From the NCBI GenBank assembly GCA_958296035.1, contig OY282431.1, positions 434,001 through 498,000 of the forward strand: a stretch of DNA of 64,000 nucleotides. Direction: 5' to 3'. Of the stretch, positions 26,862 to 36,782 are shown in pieces (position 1 is the stretch's first letter; each line of letters begins with the position of its first letter). The DNA is from Paracoccaceae bacterium (GTDB lineage Bacteria; Pseudomonadota; Alphaproteobacteria; Rhodobacterales; Rhodobacteraceae). The position numbers and the translations under genes were made by a program. Under the pieces are notes generated by a model. It was given only the letters and a program-made list of their open reading frames with translations. It made no database searches and was not told the origin of the DNA.

Positions 26862-28199
26862 TTACTCACTGTTGTCGCCGCGGCCCGGGAGGCGCCTTGC
26901 ATAGCCAGGTTTGTTCGATTGTCGGCCTCTTGCTATGGAAAGGGTGTGGTCCGGAACGTCGTCGGTTATCACCGATCCAGCAGCAGTTATTGCTCCGTGC
27001 CCGATGCGCAATGGTGCTACAAGCATGGTGCCCGAGCCAATAAACGCGTTTTCTCCAATCACAGTGCGGTGCTTTCTGCGACCGTCATAATTGCAGACCA
27101 CCGAGCCGGCACCAACATTGGTGTTACTGCCAACCTTCGTATCCCCGACATAGGTCAGATGTTGAATTCTTGCACCCTCTCCAATCTCGGATGCCTTGAT
27201 TTCGACGAAATTGCCTATTTTCGACCCGCGGCCAATTATGGTTTCCGGCCTTATCCTTGCATAGGGACCAACTATCGCACCTTCGTCGACCCAGCATCCT
27301 TCCAGGTGAGAAAATGCCCGAATACACGCGTTCCGTTCAATTCTTACCGAGCGCCCGAATACGACATTGGGTTCAACCCTGACGCCGGCGGCCAGGAATG
27401 TGTCAAGGCTGAAGAAAACGGTTTCGGGTGCCGTGAGTATGGCGCCGGCAGCAATTGCCCTGCGACGGGCCTGCCTTTGAAACAGCGCTTCAGCCTGGAC
27501 CAGTTCCGCTAGCGAATTGACTCCGACAGCTTCTTCCTCGTCGCACCACACGGCAACCGAGCGGATGCCGCGTGCTCTCCCAATGCCGACGATATCAGTC
27601 AGGTAGTACTCGCGACTGGCATTATCAGTTGAAACGTACGGCAAGAGTTTTCGCAGAATTGCGCCACTCGCACACAATATTCCGCTGTTGCAATGGCTAA
27701 TCCGAAGTTCTGCAGGCGTTGCATCTTTGAATTCCACGATCCGATTCAGTGTTCGGTCTTCGTCGATCACCAGTCGACCGTAGTGGCTCGCTGTAGTGGC
27801 CTCAAAACCAAGGACGGCAATTCCGGAAGCCTTGCGGGCGGTTTCCAGCAGCTTCTCAACGGTCTTGGAAGTTAGAAATGGCGTGTCTCCGTAAAGCACC
27901 AAGACCTGCCCGTCAAAATCTGAAAGTTCTCGAATTGCGATGCCGACGGCGTGGGCCGTGCCAAGGCGCCGAGACTGCTCGACAATCCGATAGCCGATGC
28001 CAGATTCATCGAAGGATTGACGCACAAGACTGGACTGGTAACCCACGACCGCGATTCGGAAAGAGTCATCCAGGTTGGATACTGCTTCAACCACGTGCAG
28101 GTAAAGCGGCACGCCTCCGAGAGGCATGAGCACTTTGGGCACACCGGAGCCCATGCGAGTTCCTTCGCCTGCGGCCAGCAGAACAATCGCGGTCTTCAA
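26862..28199 (-). CDS. glmU: Bifunctional UDP-GlcNAc pyrophosphorylase / glucosamine-1-phosphate acetyltransferase
   Basis: Catalyses the last two steps to UDP-GlcNAc for peptidoglycan and LPS. The 445-aa length is normal. The N-terminal uridyltransferase has [22 protein letters not shown] (residues about 8-29) and VLYGDTPFL. The C-terminal left-handed beta helix has hexapeptide repeats from about residue 250 ([45 protein letters not shown]) and the acetyl-site [34 protein letters not shown]. It is first in the operon with glmS. Confidence 0.97.
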   Translation of the reverse strand: [445 protein letters not shown]

Positions 28200-28934
28200 C
28201 TTGACACCTTTATTCAGGAACAGTCATCGCCAGGGTAATTGCCCAATACACTGCATAGCACAATGCGTTTTCGCTTGAATAAAGTGGAGGCATCTTGGCA
28301 AGTGCGTTTACAGCGGGGATTTACCAATTACGGAATGACTTTTGCAATATTGGTCAACCGCGCCAGGACGCTCCCGTAACCGCACACCAACCGGCGCGTC
28401 CACCGGAGTGCAGCTCAGGAGACCGAAATGTTGCAGATTGTTGCATGCGGAGTCTGTCCGGGTTGCTTGAAGGACCTGGAATCCCGCCCCCCAGAATGCG
28501 GTGCAGATGTGATGGAAGCAGAACACCGATGTTCCTGGCGATGCCTGAACGAGCCGCGTAACTGCTAACTTCAGGCATGCAAGACATACAGGCCAAGCGG
28601 CCATGGTGGCCGATATTATCCGCCAATCGAATTCTTGGCCATTCTCTAGAGGAAATTTCTGTTGTGCCCGGTTCCTTTTCTCTTGGCCACGGCTGCCTCC
28701 AGCCCGACTGGTCTCTGACCGATCCCTGAAGAAGTGCGGGGTCGACATATAGCGACGTGCCAACGGCCTGAATGCAAGGTAGCATTCTCGGATTCTGGCT
28801 ACATACACAATCGGCACACCGCAGGAGCGGTGCACCTATACCCGGTTGGCCGGGAAGAGTTTAGTCAGGCAACTGAGATTCCCGGCCGCGTCTGGACCGA
28901 GAACACAACCTCAAGCTCTTATGCTTGTGGCTAG
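28200..28934. other. Stretch without a supported gene
   Basis: About 735 bp between glmU and the symporter's terminator region. Frames of up to 175 codons occur on the minus strand but show no domain or coding character I can support. Confidence 0.4.
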
Positions 28935-28966
28935 CAGACTGTGAACTTCTAGAAGTTCACAGTCTG
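28935..28966. repeat. Perfect 32-bp palindrome
   Basis: CAGACTGTGAACTTCT (28935-28950) is followed at once by its exact reverse complement (28951-28966), with no spacer. It lies beyond the hairpin that follows the symporter gene. It could act as a bidirectional transcript end, a protein-binding palindrome or a scar of an element end. Confidence 0.9.
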
Positions 28967-28970
28967 TTCG

Positions 28971-28999
28971 AGGGTCACGGGAGATCCTCCCGTGGCCCT
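28971..28999 (-). terminator. Hairpin downstream of the alanine symporter gene
   Basis: AGGGTCACGGGAG and CTCCCGTGGCCCT form a 13-bp stem with one mismatch around an ATC loop, 11 bp past the stop of the symporter gene. No T-run follows on the minus strand, so it is a stabilising or factor-assisted terminator rather than a textbook intrinsic one. Confidence 0.6.
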
Positions 29000-29009
29000 C
29001 CGTGCAAAT

Positions 29010-30404
29010 TCAGGTGATAGTGTGAGATGACAGTGGTTGTCCTGCCTTCTCGAAATACTCCCGAGTAGTCTTGAACACCATCGGAGCGAGTAGCAACAGC
29101 CCGATGAGGTTTGGAACAGCCATCAGTCCATTCAAGGTGTCCGACAAATTCCAGACCAGGTCTACTTTGACATTCGCAAATGATAGCGCCGCCAGTACCC
29201 ACAATCCGCGGTATATGACCAAGCTCTTTTCCTTGAAAATATACTGCCAGCACCGCTCGCCATAGTATGACCAGCCGAGAATAGTTGTGAAGGCAAACAC
29301 TACCAGAGCAATTGTGACGATGTACTGTCCACCAGGAATCGAGACTTCGAAGCCTTTCGAGGTTAGAACTGCTCCGGTCAAACCGCCGCCATCTGCGCCC
29401 GTCATCAACCAGGCGCCCGATGTAAGGATTACAAGTGCGGTCATCGTGCACACAACGAGCGTGTCGATGAACGTTCCAAGCATGGCTATGATTCCCTGAC
29501 GCACCGGACTGTTGGTTTGTGCCGCGGCGTGGGCGATAGCCGCTGACCCCAGTCCCGACTCGTTGGAGAACACACCTCGTGCGACTCCGAAGCGGATTGC
29601 TGCGGCCACCGCTGCGCCTGCAAAACCGCCGGCTGCTGCGGCTGGCGTAAACGCGTGGGTGAAGATGAGAGCGAAAGCGCTCGGAATCTTTGTGAAGTTA
29701 AGAAGAATGATGATGATCGCTGCGCCGAGATAGAGGACGATCATGGCCGGAACCAGTTTCCCCGCAACCTCGCCAATACGCTGGATACCACCGATAATCA
29801 CGATGCCAACCAGAACGGCAACGACAACACCGGTCAGCCAGCCAGGAACACCGAAACTGTTTCCGAGAGCCGCGGCCATTGAGTTGACCTGGACTGCATT
29901 CCCAATACCGAAGGCTGCGATGGCGCCAAAAACTGCGAATAGAATTCCCAGCCACTTGCCGAGTTCGGGGGCAAATTCGCCCACCCCGTTGCGCAAGTAA
30001 TACATCGGTCCGCCAACATACTTTCCATTCGCGTCAACTTCTCGATAGGTGACAGCGCAGACGGCTTCGGCATACTTGGTGGCCATGCCGAACAGAGCGA
30101 TTACCCACATATAGAAAATAGCTCCGGGACCGCCCAGAGCGATTGCTGTAGCAACCCCTGCAATGTTTCCAGTGCCGACCGTGGCCGAAAGCGCAGTCAT
30201 CAGCGCGTTGAACGGCTTGACCTCACCCTCTCCAACCGCCTCACTCTTGTCGAATAGAAGACGGAAACCGTAGCCAACCTTGCGCCAAGGCATGAACACA
30301 AGGCCAAGTGTCAAGAGCACGCCGGTAACACCCAGCATGCCGAGCATCGGTGGGCCCCAAGCGAAGGCATTCACCGAATTGATAAAAGTATTGAGACTGT
30401 CCAT
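29010..30404 (-). CDS. Alanine/glycine:cation symporter (AGCS family)
   Basis: An inner-membrane sodium/alanine (or glycine) symporter with about 10-11 hydrophobic segments over 464 residues. Family motifs are visible: NALMTALSATVGTGNIAGVATAIALGGPGAIFYMW (residues about 64-98), MATKYAEAVCAVTYRE, GGPMYYL, and the later GVARGVFSNESGLGSAAIAHAAAQ and TTILGWSYYGERCWQY. The ATG at 30404 follows an AAGGGG ribosome site; a GTG two codons upstream is possible. It is a single gene with hairpins after its stop. Confidence 0.93.
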   Translation of the reverse strand: MDSLNTFINSVNAFAWGPPMLGMLGVTGVLLTLGLVFMPWRKVGYGFRLLFDKSEAVGEGEVKPFNALMTALSATVGTGNIAGVATAIALGGPGAIFYMWVIALFGMATKYAEAVCAVTYREVDANGKYVGGPMYYLRNGVGEFAPELGKWLGILFAVFGAIAAFGIGNAVQVNSMAAALGNSFGVPGWLTGVVVAVLVGIVIIGGIQRIGEVAGKLVPAMIVLYLGAAIIIILLNFTKIPSAFALIFTHAFTPAAAAGGFAGAAVAAAIRFGVARGVFSNESGLGSAAIAHAAAQTNSPVRQGIIAMLGTFIDTLVVCTMTALVILTSGAWLMTGADGGGLTGAVLTSKGFEVSIPGGQYIVTIALVVFAFTTILGWSYYGERCWQYIFKEKSLVIYRGLWVLAALSFANVKVDLVWNLSDTLNGLMAVPNLIGLLLLAPMVFKTTREYFEKAGQPLSSHTIT

Positions 30405-30410
30405 TTCCAC

Positions 30411-32105
30411 CCCTTTTCCGTGCTATAGGCAAGCATCGACTGGGGGTCTGACACGCGAATGCGGATAATGACATGATACCGTCGCAAATACAAATAGAAG
30501 CCCGTTTCAGGGGATTGTTTCACGCATGGCGACAAGAATGCGGTGCCTTTATCCGATCTGGCCTGATTCGGACCTGTTCAACGGCCCGTTTCGGGCAGTT
30601 TTCCACCGCCAGCTGACAGTTTCTGCCAGTGGCACAAAAACTGTCACATAGGGCTCGACAAATGGTCATAAAATCGGGAGTCCGCCAAGCCACATCAGTA
30701 ACCAGGTGGCGAAGTGAATTGACGCCATGACCTGGCAAGGACGTACTGCCGATGACCAAGTTAAGGCAGCTTATGGCCGAGCTGTGCAACATCCTCGACA
30801 GGCTGCCACCCGACAACGCCGAGGCTGGCAGGCACGGCCAGCGGGTCCTGTTGAAGGATGTCGTCGAGAGTGTGGATGACCATGCCCCGCGTATTCAGGA
30901 CGCGGGCAGGATCTGGCGCCGTGCATCGATCTCGCCGAAGACGGTGATCACGACGCTGGGCGAGGACTGGCAAGCGATTGAGGCGGACGAGGCGGCCTGC
31001 GGAATGGTGTCGTTTTACAATCCGAAGACGTATGCAGAGGCGCCGCCGCATGGAATTGAAGGCACCGAACGGGGTGGGGAAGGTGATTCCGGGCGCTTTG
31101 CCACCTGCGACAGCGGGCCACGACGGCGGCGATGCTGTGGCTGTGCGCCAATGAGCCAGAATTGCAGAACATCCTGTAACCACTTGCCACCCTCAAGGCA
31201 CCTTCCACAGCGCATTCGTAAAGTTATTTCCGCAACCCCTCGCCCCCCCGCCGGGCTGAACCAGTAGCGGAGCAGGCCGCGGCGGCGTCGCGTTGAAGTC
31301 CGGCAGACGCCGGCAGTGAATTGCGCCATTGGTTTGGGCGGGAGACGGGCTTGTTAACCCTGATTACAGTATCTTCCGGCATTTCCCTCGCTTGTTCAAC
31401 CCACTGCAACAACATGCATAATCTTCTCGATTGGGTCTGGCGCGTGCTGGCAGGCGCCGTCTTAGGAAGTGATCCTGAAAGCAGTTCGTGCTCGCTTCTG
31501 TCATGAAGGCGCGGCAACGGCCAATGAGGCACCATGGCAACCTTGGTAATGAGCACCCTAATCCAGGCTACCAATATGACCACGGGTTGCGCGACTTCTG
31601 GAATGAATGTCTATGCTCAGAGAGGTGTCCGATTGTGACCTGTCCAACTCTTTCGGCAAGAAGCCAGCAAATCCCGCCAACATTTGTGCCTGGGCGGGGA
31701 CTGGCCAAGGCTGCCCGAGAGAATTGAACCCGGTCTGTACATCGGCGTCATATCCGAGACCGCAATTGCAGTATAGTCCGATACCTGAAAGTGCTGAAAT
31801 ATGTGTAAATCTCGGATGTGGCGAGTGATTTCCCAAAATGAAGGGATACAGTCTGTCAAGTTGTCTGGAGGTTCAGTTTCTCGTGTCAGGGCGGCTGAGC
31901 GCAAGTGAAACCGGGCACTTGTTCCAGCACCAGTCGGTAATTTGTTGCGGGTAAGGCATCGTCCGATGGGAGACTTGTCGGCCATCAACCGGTGTATGTG
32001 GGATCAGGGTTGATAACCGATTGATCCTCCGGCATGAGCAACCAGCCCCGCAATACCAGGTGTCACCACCAGGGATTTCTGAGTTTGCCGATGGACCCGC
32101 AATAG
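30411..32105. other. 1.7-kb gene-poor stretch with one unrecognised frame
   Basis: The longest frame (30752-31267 plus, 171 codons) starts TKLRQLMAELCNILDRLPPDN. Another reading near 31085-31160 (LRQRATTAAMLWLCANEPELQNIL) looks protein-like in a different frame, which would fit a frameshifted relic. I do not recognise the family. The rest (31270-32105) shows nothing. The right end is the target site of the intact IS982. Confidence 0.3.
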
Positions 32106-32111
32106 TGGTTA
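32106..32111. repeat. Target-site duplication, left of intact IS982
   Basis: TGGTTA, repeated at 33225-33230. Confidence 0.85.
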
Positions 32112-33224
32112 ACCCCGATTCTGGATAAGGGGGGTCGATTCTTGGGTAGGAGGGATTCCCTTTCCCCATAAAGTCTGATTCTATGGGTTGTTGTTGAACT
32201 CAATCCAGAGGATCCCTCCCATGAACACATCTACCATAGCGCTCTTCTGCTGTCTCTACGATTTTGGCTGCGTCTACGAGGCATGGGAAAGACATCGCCT
32301 CGTCCCCACCACACGAAAACGCATCCGCAAGACCAAGCTCACACTGGGCGAGATGATGTTCATCATGACCCTGTTCCACCTGTCGCCCTACCGCAACTTC
32401 AAACGCTTCTGGCTTCATGCCATAGAGGGCTATTACCGCGACTGCTTCGGCGACCTCCCCTCCTATGGACGCTTTGTAGCCCTGATGCCAAGATTGCTGC
32501 CGCCCTACATGCTGCTGCTCCACCACCTGTGCCAAGGCAGCGAAAAGACCGGCCTGTATATCATCGACAGCACCAGGCTAGCGGTCTGCCACAACGCCCG
32601 CAGCTCGCGTCATCGGGTGTTCAAGGGGCTTGCCGCCCGTGGGCGAACCGCAATGGGGTGGTTCTACGGCTTCAAGATGCATGTGGTCATCAACAGCAAG
32701 GGCCAGTTGATGGCTGTGCAGTTCTCACCCGGCAATACCGATGACCGGGTGCCGCTGGAGGCACTGACGGTCGGGCTCCAGGGCAAGATCCTTGGTGACA
32801 AGGGCTATATCTCCAAGGCGCGCTTCGACCGGCTGTGGCGACGCGGGTTGCAGTTGCTGACTCGTATTCGCATCAATATGCGCAATTATCTCATGCCCAT
32901 TGCCGACAAGATGCTGCTGCGCCAACGCTTCACCATCGAGACCCTGTTCGGCACATTGAAGCGAGATATGGAACTTGAGCATACAAGGCACCGTTCAGTC
33001 GACAATGCCTTTCTCCACATCCTGTCCTGCCTGGTCGCCTACACGCTGGGCAAGCCAGGCATCGCCATGAAGACGACCGGTCTCTCCACTCCACAATCGC
33101 CAGCACAGCCGACACCTCCGAGTGGGCCATGCCATGCCACCTGCGCTGTCCAGTCTGGTCACCTGCAGTTTGCACAAACCGGGCATCAAGGTGAAAAATA
33201 GACCCGCTTATCCATAATTCGGGT
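32112..33224 (+). mobile_element. IS982-family element, intact copy
   Basis: A 1113-bp element with imperfect inverted ends (ACCCCGATTCTGGATAAG and ACCCGAATTATGGATAAGC read from the other end). It is flanked by TGGTTA on both sides (32106-32111 and 33225-33230) and carries one intact transposase. It matches the split copy at 11837-15307 and holds the empty octamer site at 32878-32885. Its right end is about 160 bp upstream of the sugar-binding-protein gene. Confidence 0.94.
32221..33201 (+). CDS. IS982-family transposase
   Basis: A 326-aa DDE transposase starting MNTSTIALFCCLYDFGCVYEAWE from the ATG at 32221. The catalytic core has IIDSTRLAVCHN (Asp), GWFYGFKMHVVINSKGQL, GNTDDRVPL...LGDKGYISK (Asp), and RFTIETLFGTLKRDMELEHTRHRSVDNAFLHILSCLVAY (Glu), the IS982 pattern. 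An extra Ser/Pro/Thr/Gln-rich tail of about 40 residues follows. The open frame extends 11 codons further upstream. Confidence 0.93.
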   Translation: MNTSTIALFCCLYDFGCVYEAWERHRLVPTTRKRIRKTKLTLGEMMFIMTLFHLSPYRNFKRFWLHAIEGYYRDCFGDLPSYGRFVALMPRLLPPYMLLLHHLCQGSEKTGLYIIDSTRLAVCHNARSSRHRVFKGLAARGRTAMGWFYGFKMHVVINSKGQLMAVQFSPGNTDDRVPLEALTVGLQGKILGDKGYISKARFDRLWRRGLQLLTRIRINMRNYLMPIADKMLLRQRFTIETLFGTLKRDMELEHTRHRSVDNAFLHILSCLVAYTLGKPGIAMKTTGLSTPQSPAQPTPPSGPCHATCAVQSGHLQFAQTGHQGEK

Positions 33225-33386
33225 TGGTTAGTCTCCGCGCTTCATCCGGCCATCAGCCCATCGCAGAATTCACGTTTGCAAGATCAACAATTGACCTATA
33301 TTGACCTTCGGCTATTGCGTAGTATGCCGTCGGCAGGCGGTTTAATCTCAGCTATTGATCTCTCAACTATTAACTAAGGGGAAAAA

Positions 33387-34310
33387 ATGAAGAAGTTCTT
33401 TACAGCCGTCGTGGTGGCGGCAGGTTTGGTGGCATCACCAGTGCTTGCAGCCGACATAATCGTTGTATCTCACGGCCAGGCCAACGATGCTTTCTGGTCA
33501 GTTGTCAAGAACGGTGTTGACAAGGCTGCCGAACACACCGGCGCCAACGTGTCTTACCGCGCTCCTGAAACCTTCGATATGGTAGCAATGAGCCAGCTTA
33601 TTGATGCTGCGGTCAACCAGGAACCGGATGGATTGGTCGTTTCAATTCCTGACGCGGACGCTCTTGGACCATCAATTGAAAAGGCGGTTGCAGCAGGAAT
33701 TGCCGTTATTTCAATGAATTCCGGCTCCGATGTTGCCAAGGAACTTGGAGCTCTCCTCCATGTCGGACAGGATGAGTTTGATGCCGGTTTCGCGGCTGGC
33801 GAAGCACTCGCCGAAATGGGCGGCATGAAGGGCCTTTGTGTCAACCATGAAGTTGGTAATGTCGCGCTGGACCTGCGGTGTGCCGGTTTTGCGGAAGGAT
33901 TTGGGGGTGATGTTACCATTCTTCCCACGTCCAATGACCCCGCTGAAGTTCAGGCTAAAGTGCGGGCCTCTTTGGACTCGGATCCCGACATCGACACAGT
34001 CATGGCCCTTGGTGCAAGTTCATCAGGCGAGCACTGCCTGGCAGCAGTGATGGCATCAGGTCGCGCTGACGAAGTCAATGTAGCAACTTTTGACCTGTCA
34101 GCTAGCTTCCTTGACTCGATTGCGGCAGGCGATGCAGCTTTTGCGATTGATCAGCAGCAGTTTCTGCAGGGCTACCTTCCTGTAGTGTTCCTGGCGCTCC
34201 ACGCTGACTACGGCCTTGTGCCCGGTGGCGACGTGCCCTCGGGTCCGAATCTCGTCACCCAAGACAAGGCGGCTCAGGTCGTAGAGCTTTCAGCACAAGG
34301 CATCCGCTGA
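33387..34310 (+). CDS. Sugar ABC transporter periplasmic binding protein (FrcB/RbsB-like)
   Basis: A periplasmic protein of the ribose/fructose-binding (type I) family, 307 aa, with a signal peptide cleaved near residue 21 (VLAADIIVVSHG). Two Rossmann lobes are seen: HGQANDAFWSVVKNGVDKAAEHTGANV, QLIDAAVNQEPDGLVVSIPDADAL, and later CVNHEVGNVALDLRCAGFAEGF and TVMALGASSSGEHCLAA. A ribosome site (AAGGGG) precedes the ATG. It is the first gene of a binding protein-permease-ATPase operon in the order of Sinorhizobium frcBCA, so fructose, ribose or mannose are candidate substrates. IS982 lies just upstream and may separate it from its old promoter or regulator. Confidence 0.88.
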   Translation: MKKFFTAVVVAAGLVASPVLAADIIVVSHGQANDAFWSVVKNGVDKAAEHTGANVSYRAPETFDMVAMSQLIDAAVNQEPDGLVVSIPDADALGPSIEKAVAAGIAVISMNSGSDVAKELGALLHVGQDEFDAGFAAGEALAEMGGMKGLCVNHEVGNVALDLRCAGFAEGFGGDVTILPTSNDPAEVQAKVRASLDSDPDIDTVMALGASSSGEHCLAAVMASGRADEVNVATFDLSASFLDSIAAGDAAFAIDQQQFLQGYLPVVFLALHADYGLVPGGDVPSGPNLVTQDKAAQVVELSAQGIR

Positions 34311-34329
34311 CCACACTCTAACGAGACTT

Positions 34330-34353
34330 GCAGGGCGCTTTGGGGCGCCCTGC
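34330..34353 (+). terminator. Intercistronic stem-loop after the binding-protein gene
   Basis: GCAGGGCGC (34330-34338) and GCGCCCTGC (34345-34353) form a 9-bp GC-rich stem with a short loop. No T-run follows. Such structures commonly stabilise the upstream message so that binding protein exceeds permease. Confidence 0.65.
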
Positions 34354-34383
34354 TTCCATCCGAAGTAGTCACGTGGTGAAATT

Positions 34384-35487
34384 ATGACTCAAAATCCAGC
34401 ACCCGGTGACGAACGACTCAAGGAAATCTCTTTCATGGCCCGGCTGATGAAGAGGCCGGAGCTTGGAGCATTCGCTGGAGTCGTGCTCGTCACCATCTTT
34501 TTTGGAATCACTGCGGATTCGTCAATGTTTACATTGGCCGGATTCATGAACTTTATGTCTCCTGCTGCGCAGTTGGGAATACTGGCAATTGGTGCCGCGC
34601 TGCTTATGATCGGCGGTGAATTTGACCTTTCGGTGGGGTCAATGATCGCTTTTTCCGGACTGTTCTTCGGCGCGTGCGTAGTAACGCTTGGTATCCCGCT
34701 GATAATCTCCATTCCTGCGACGTTCGTATTCGCGGCAGCCGTGGGTTCCATTAACGGGCAGATCGTCCTCCGGACAGGGCTGCCGTCATTCATAGTAACT
34801 CTGGCCTTTCTGTTTATTCTTCGTGGCCTCTCGCTGGTTGGTCTCAAATGGGCGACAGGCGGGTCCACGCAGCTTCGAGGTGTCCGCGACGCCGTCGAAG
34901 GAAGTTTCCTTGCATCCGTTTTCAGCGGTGATGCGTTCCCTGGCCTTTTCTTCTGGTTGGCCGAAAGGGACCTGATCGCGACGTTCAAGAACGGATCGCC
35001 GAAAGTAACGGGAATTCCAGTCGAAATCATATGGTTCGTCCTGATAGCCCTTGCAGCGACCTACGTGCTTTTGCGAACACCGGTCGGCAACTGGATCTTC
35101 GCTTCTGGCGGAGATGCTGACGCAGCTTCCAACTCTGGTGTGCCTGTGCGCAAGGTCAAACTTAGCCTCTTCATGCTCACAGCTTGCTGTGCCGCTCTGG
35201 TGGCCATCATAACAGTCCTAGACTCCGGGTCGACCGACGCCCGCCGTGGTTTCCAGAAGGAATTCGAAGCCATTATTGCCGCGGTAATTGGTGGTTGCCT
35301 GCTTACAGGTGGTTACGGTTCGGCAATCGGAGCATTTTTCGGGGCTATCATTTTTGGTATGGTGTTGATTGGCCTCACCTACACCCAGATCGACCAAGAC
35401 TGGTATCTGGTGTTTCTTGGTGGAATGCTGCTCATAGCAGTTCTGTTCAACAACATGATCCGCAAGCGCGTAACCGGGGAGCGTTAA
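34384..35487 (+). CDS. Sugar ABC transporter permease (FrcC/RbsC-like)
   Basis: An inner-membrane permease of the BPD_transp_2 family, 367 aa, with about 9-10 hydrophobic segments. Recognisable stretches are GILAIGAALLMIGGEFDLSVGSMIAFSG (residues about 60-87), INGQIVLRTGLPSFIVTLAFLFILRGLSL, and VPVRKVKLSLFMLTACCAALVAII. Its length and the long insert around residues 155-205 resemble FrcC. It follows the binding protein after about 70 bp and is followed at once by the ATPase. Confidence 0.9.
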   Translation: MTQNPAPGDERLKEISFMARLMKRPELGAFAGVVLVTIFFGITADSSMFTLAGFMNFMSPAAQLGILAIGAALLMIGGEFDLSVGSMIAFSGLFFGACVVTLGIPLIISIPATFVFAAAVGSINGQIVLRTGLPSFIVTLAFLFILRGLSLVGLKWATGGSTQLRGVRDAVEGSFLASVFSGDAFPGLFFWLAERDLIATFKNGSPKVTGIPVEIIWFVLIALAATYVLLRTPVGNWIFASGGDADAASNSGVPVRKVKLSLFMLTACCAALVAIITVLDSGSTDARRGFQKEFEAIIAAVIGGCLLTGGYGSAIGAFFGAIIFGMVLIGLTYTQIDQDWYLVFLGGMLLIAVLFNNMIRKRVTGER

Positions 35488-35488
35488 G

Positions 35489-36268
35489 GTGGCAAATGAA
35501 ATCGTAAATATGGAGAACATTGAAAAGCACTTCGGCAATGTCATCGCATTGGCGGGTGTATCGTTCAATGTTCGTAGCGGTGAATGTCATTGCTTGCTCG
35601 GTGACAATGGCGCCGGCAAGTCGACGTTCATCAAGACAATGGCGGGGGTTCATCAACCGACACGCGGGCGAATGTTTATCGAAGGCACGGAAACCGTGTT
35701 CGATAGTCCACGGGAGGCCATGAATGCTGGCATTGCAACCGTCTATCAGGACCTGGCGATGATTCCGCTGATGTCGGTAACCCGCAATTTCTTCATGGGA
35801 AGGGAACCGGCCAAGGGCAAGGGCGTGTTCAAGCGCTACGATACCAAGTTCGCGGCCGAAACCGCGATGAAGGAAATGCGGAAAATGGGCATCAACCTTC
35901 GGGAACCGGATCAGGCGGTCGGCACCTTGTCGGGTGGTGAGCGCCAAACCGTTGCAATCGCCCGTGCGGTCTATTTCGGCGCCAAAGTGCTTATTCTGGA
36001 CGAACCAACCTCGGCACTGGGCGTTCGGCAAACTGCCAATGTGTTAAAGACGGTCGACGGCGTCCGCAAACAGGGGATTGGTGTCGTGCTGATCACTCAC
36101 AATGTCCGCCATGCGCTGGCCGTGGGCGACCGCTTTACCGTTCTCAACAGGGGCAAGACTCTTGGCACTGCCAATCGAGGCGAGATTACTCTTGAGGAGT
36201 TGCAGGACCTCATGGCTGGTGGGCAGGAAATGGCCTCTCTGGCGGACTCGCTGGGCGGTACCGTCTGA
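35489..36268 (+). CDS. Sugar ABC transporter ATP-binding protein (FrcA-like, single domain)
   Basis: A 259-aa ATPase powering the preceding permease. Walker A is GDNGAGKST (residues about 37-45), Q-loop VYQDLAMIPLMSVTRNFFMG, signature LSGGERQTVAIARA, Walker B VLILDEPTSALG, H-loop VLITHNVRHAL. It has one ABC domain, unlike RbsA/XylG with two, which is the feature of FrcA-type systems. The GTG start lies one base after the permease stop, with GGGGAGC upstream. Confidence 0.92.
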   Translation: MANEIVNMENIEKHFGNVIALAGVSFNVRSGECHCLLGDNGAGKSTFIKTMAGVHQPTRGRMFIEGTETVFDSPREAMNAGIATVYQDLAMIPLMSVTRNFFMGREPAKGKGVFKRYDTKFAAETAMKEMRKMGINLREPDQAVGTLSGGERQTVAIARAVYFGAKVLILDEPTSALGVRQTANVLKTVDGVRKQGIGVVLITHNVRHALAVGDRFTVLNRGKTLGTANRGEITLEELQDLMAGGQEMASLADSLGGTV

Positions 36269-36332
36269 CAGCTATCTGCATGGCCGTGGCCACTGGCTCG
36301 TCCGGTGGCTTCTGAGCGATTTGAAAGATCGG

Positions 36333-36356
36333 GCGACCGGCCTAGAAGCCGGTCGC
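36333..36356 (+). terminator. Hairpin downstream of the sugar ABC operon
   Basis: GCGACCGGC (36333-36341) and GCCGGTCGC (36348-36356) form a perfect 9-bp stem around a 6-nt loop, about 65 bp past the ATPase stop. A weak T-rich stretch (GTTTCTTC) follows some bases later. Confidence 0.6.
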
Positions 36357-36782
36357 TACGCCGTTTCTTCACCTGTGTTAGCATGGGGTTGTTCGAGCCG
36401 TTTGCGTGAGCTGCCAAGCCTTGGCAGGCCTTTGCAAGGACCACTGAAGCAGATGTGTCTGTGCAATTGGTCGCAAGGGGATTCAACTGGATTGCTCAAT
36501 CTGCATGTGGAGGGAGGGTAGCGTCCTCAGTGTGCTAACACTCCACGTATATCGATTCAGACGCTGGCCGGATGGAAAGAGTTGCCAATTTAGTCCAGGA
36601 GGCAAGCTGGTTCCAGCAACTGCGTCAGTCTGTAAACTCCCGTTTCCCAGTTTACTCTTTGCCAGGCAGTTCCAATGCGGATCTACCTTATGTGGAGGCG
36701 TATGTCAGAAACGGGCCAGCATTGCCTGACCTGTTCCCGGCGGTAAGAAAGTTACGTGCAAAGCTGGACAGGAGAGTTTGAC
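36357..36782. other. Stretch without a supported gene
   Basis: Between the operon terminator and the small membrane protein. Frames here have no recognisable content. Confidence 0.35.

Noticed and set aside
30752-31267. 171-codon plus frame in the gap before IS982
   Set aside because: Looked protein-like at first but no family is recognised, and protein-like text appears in a second frame; at best a relic.
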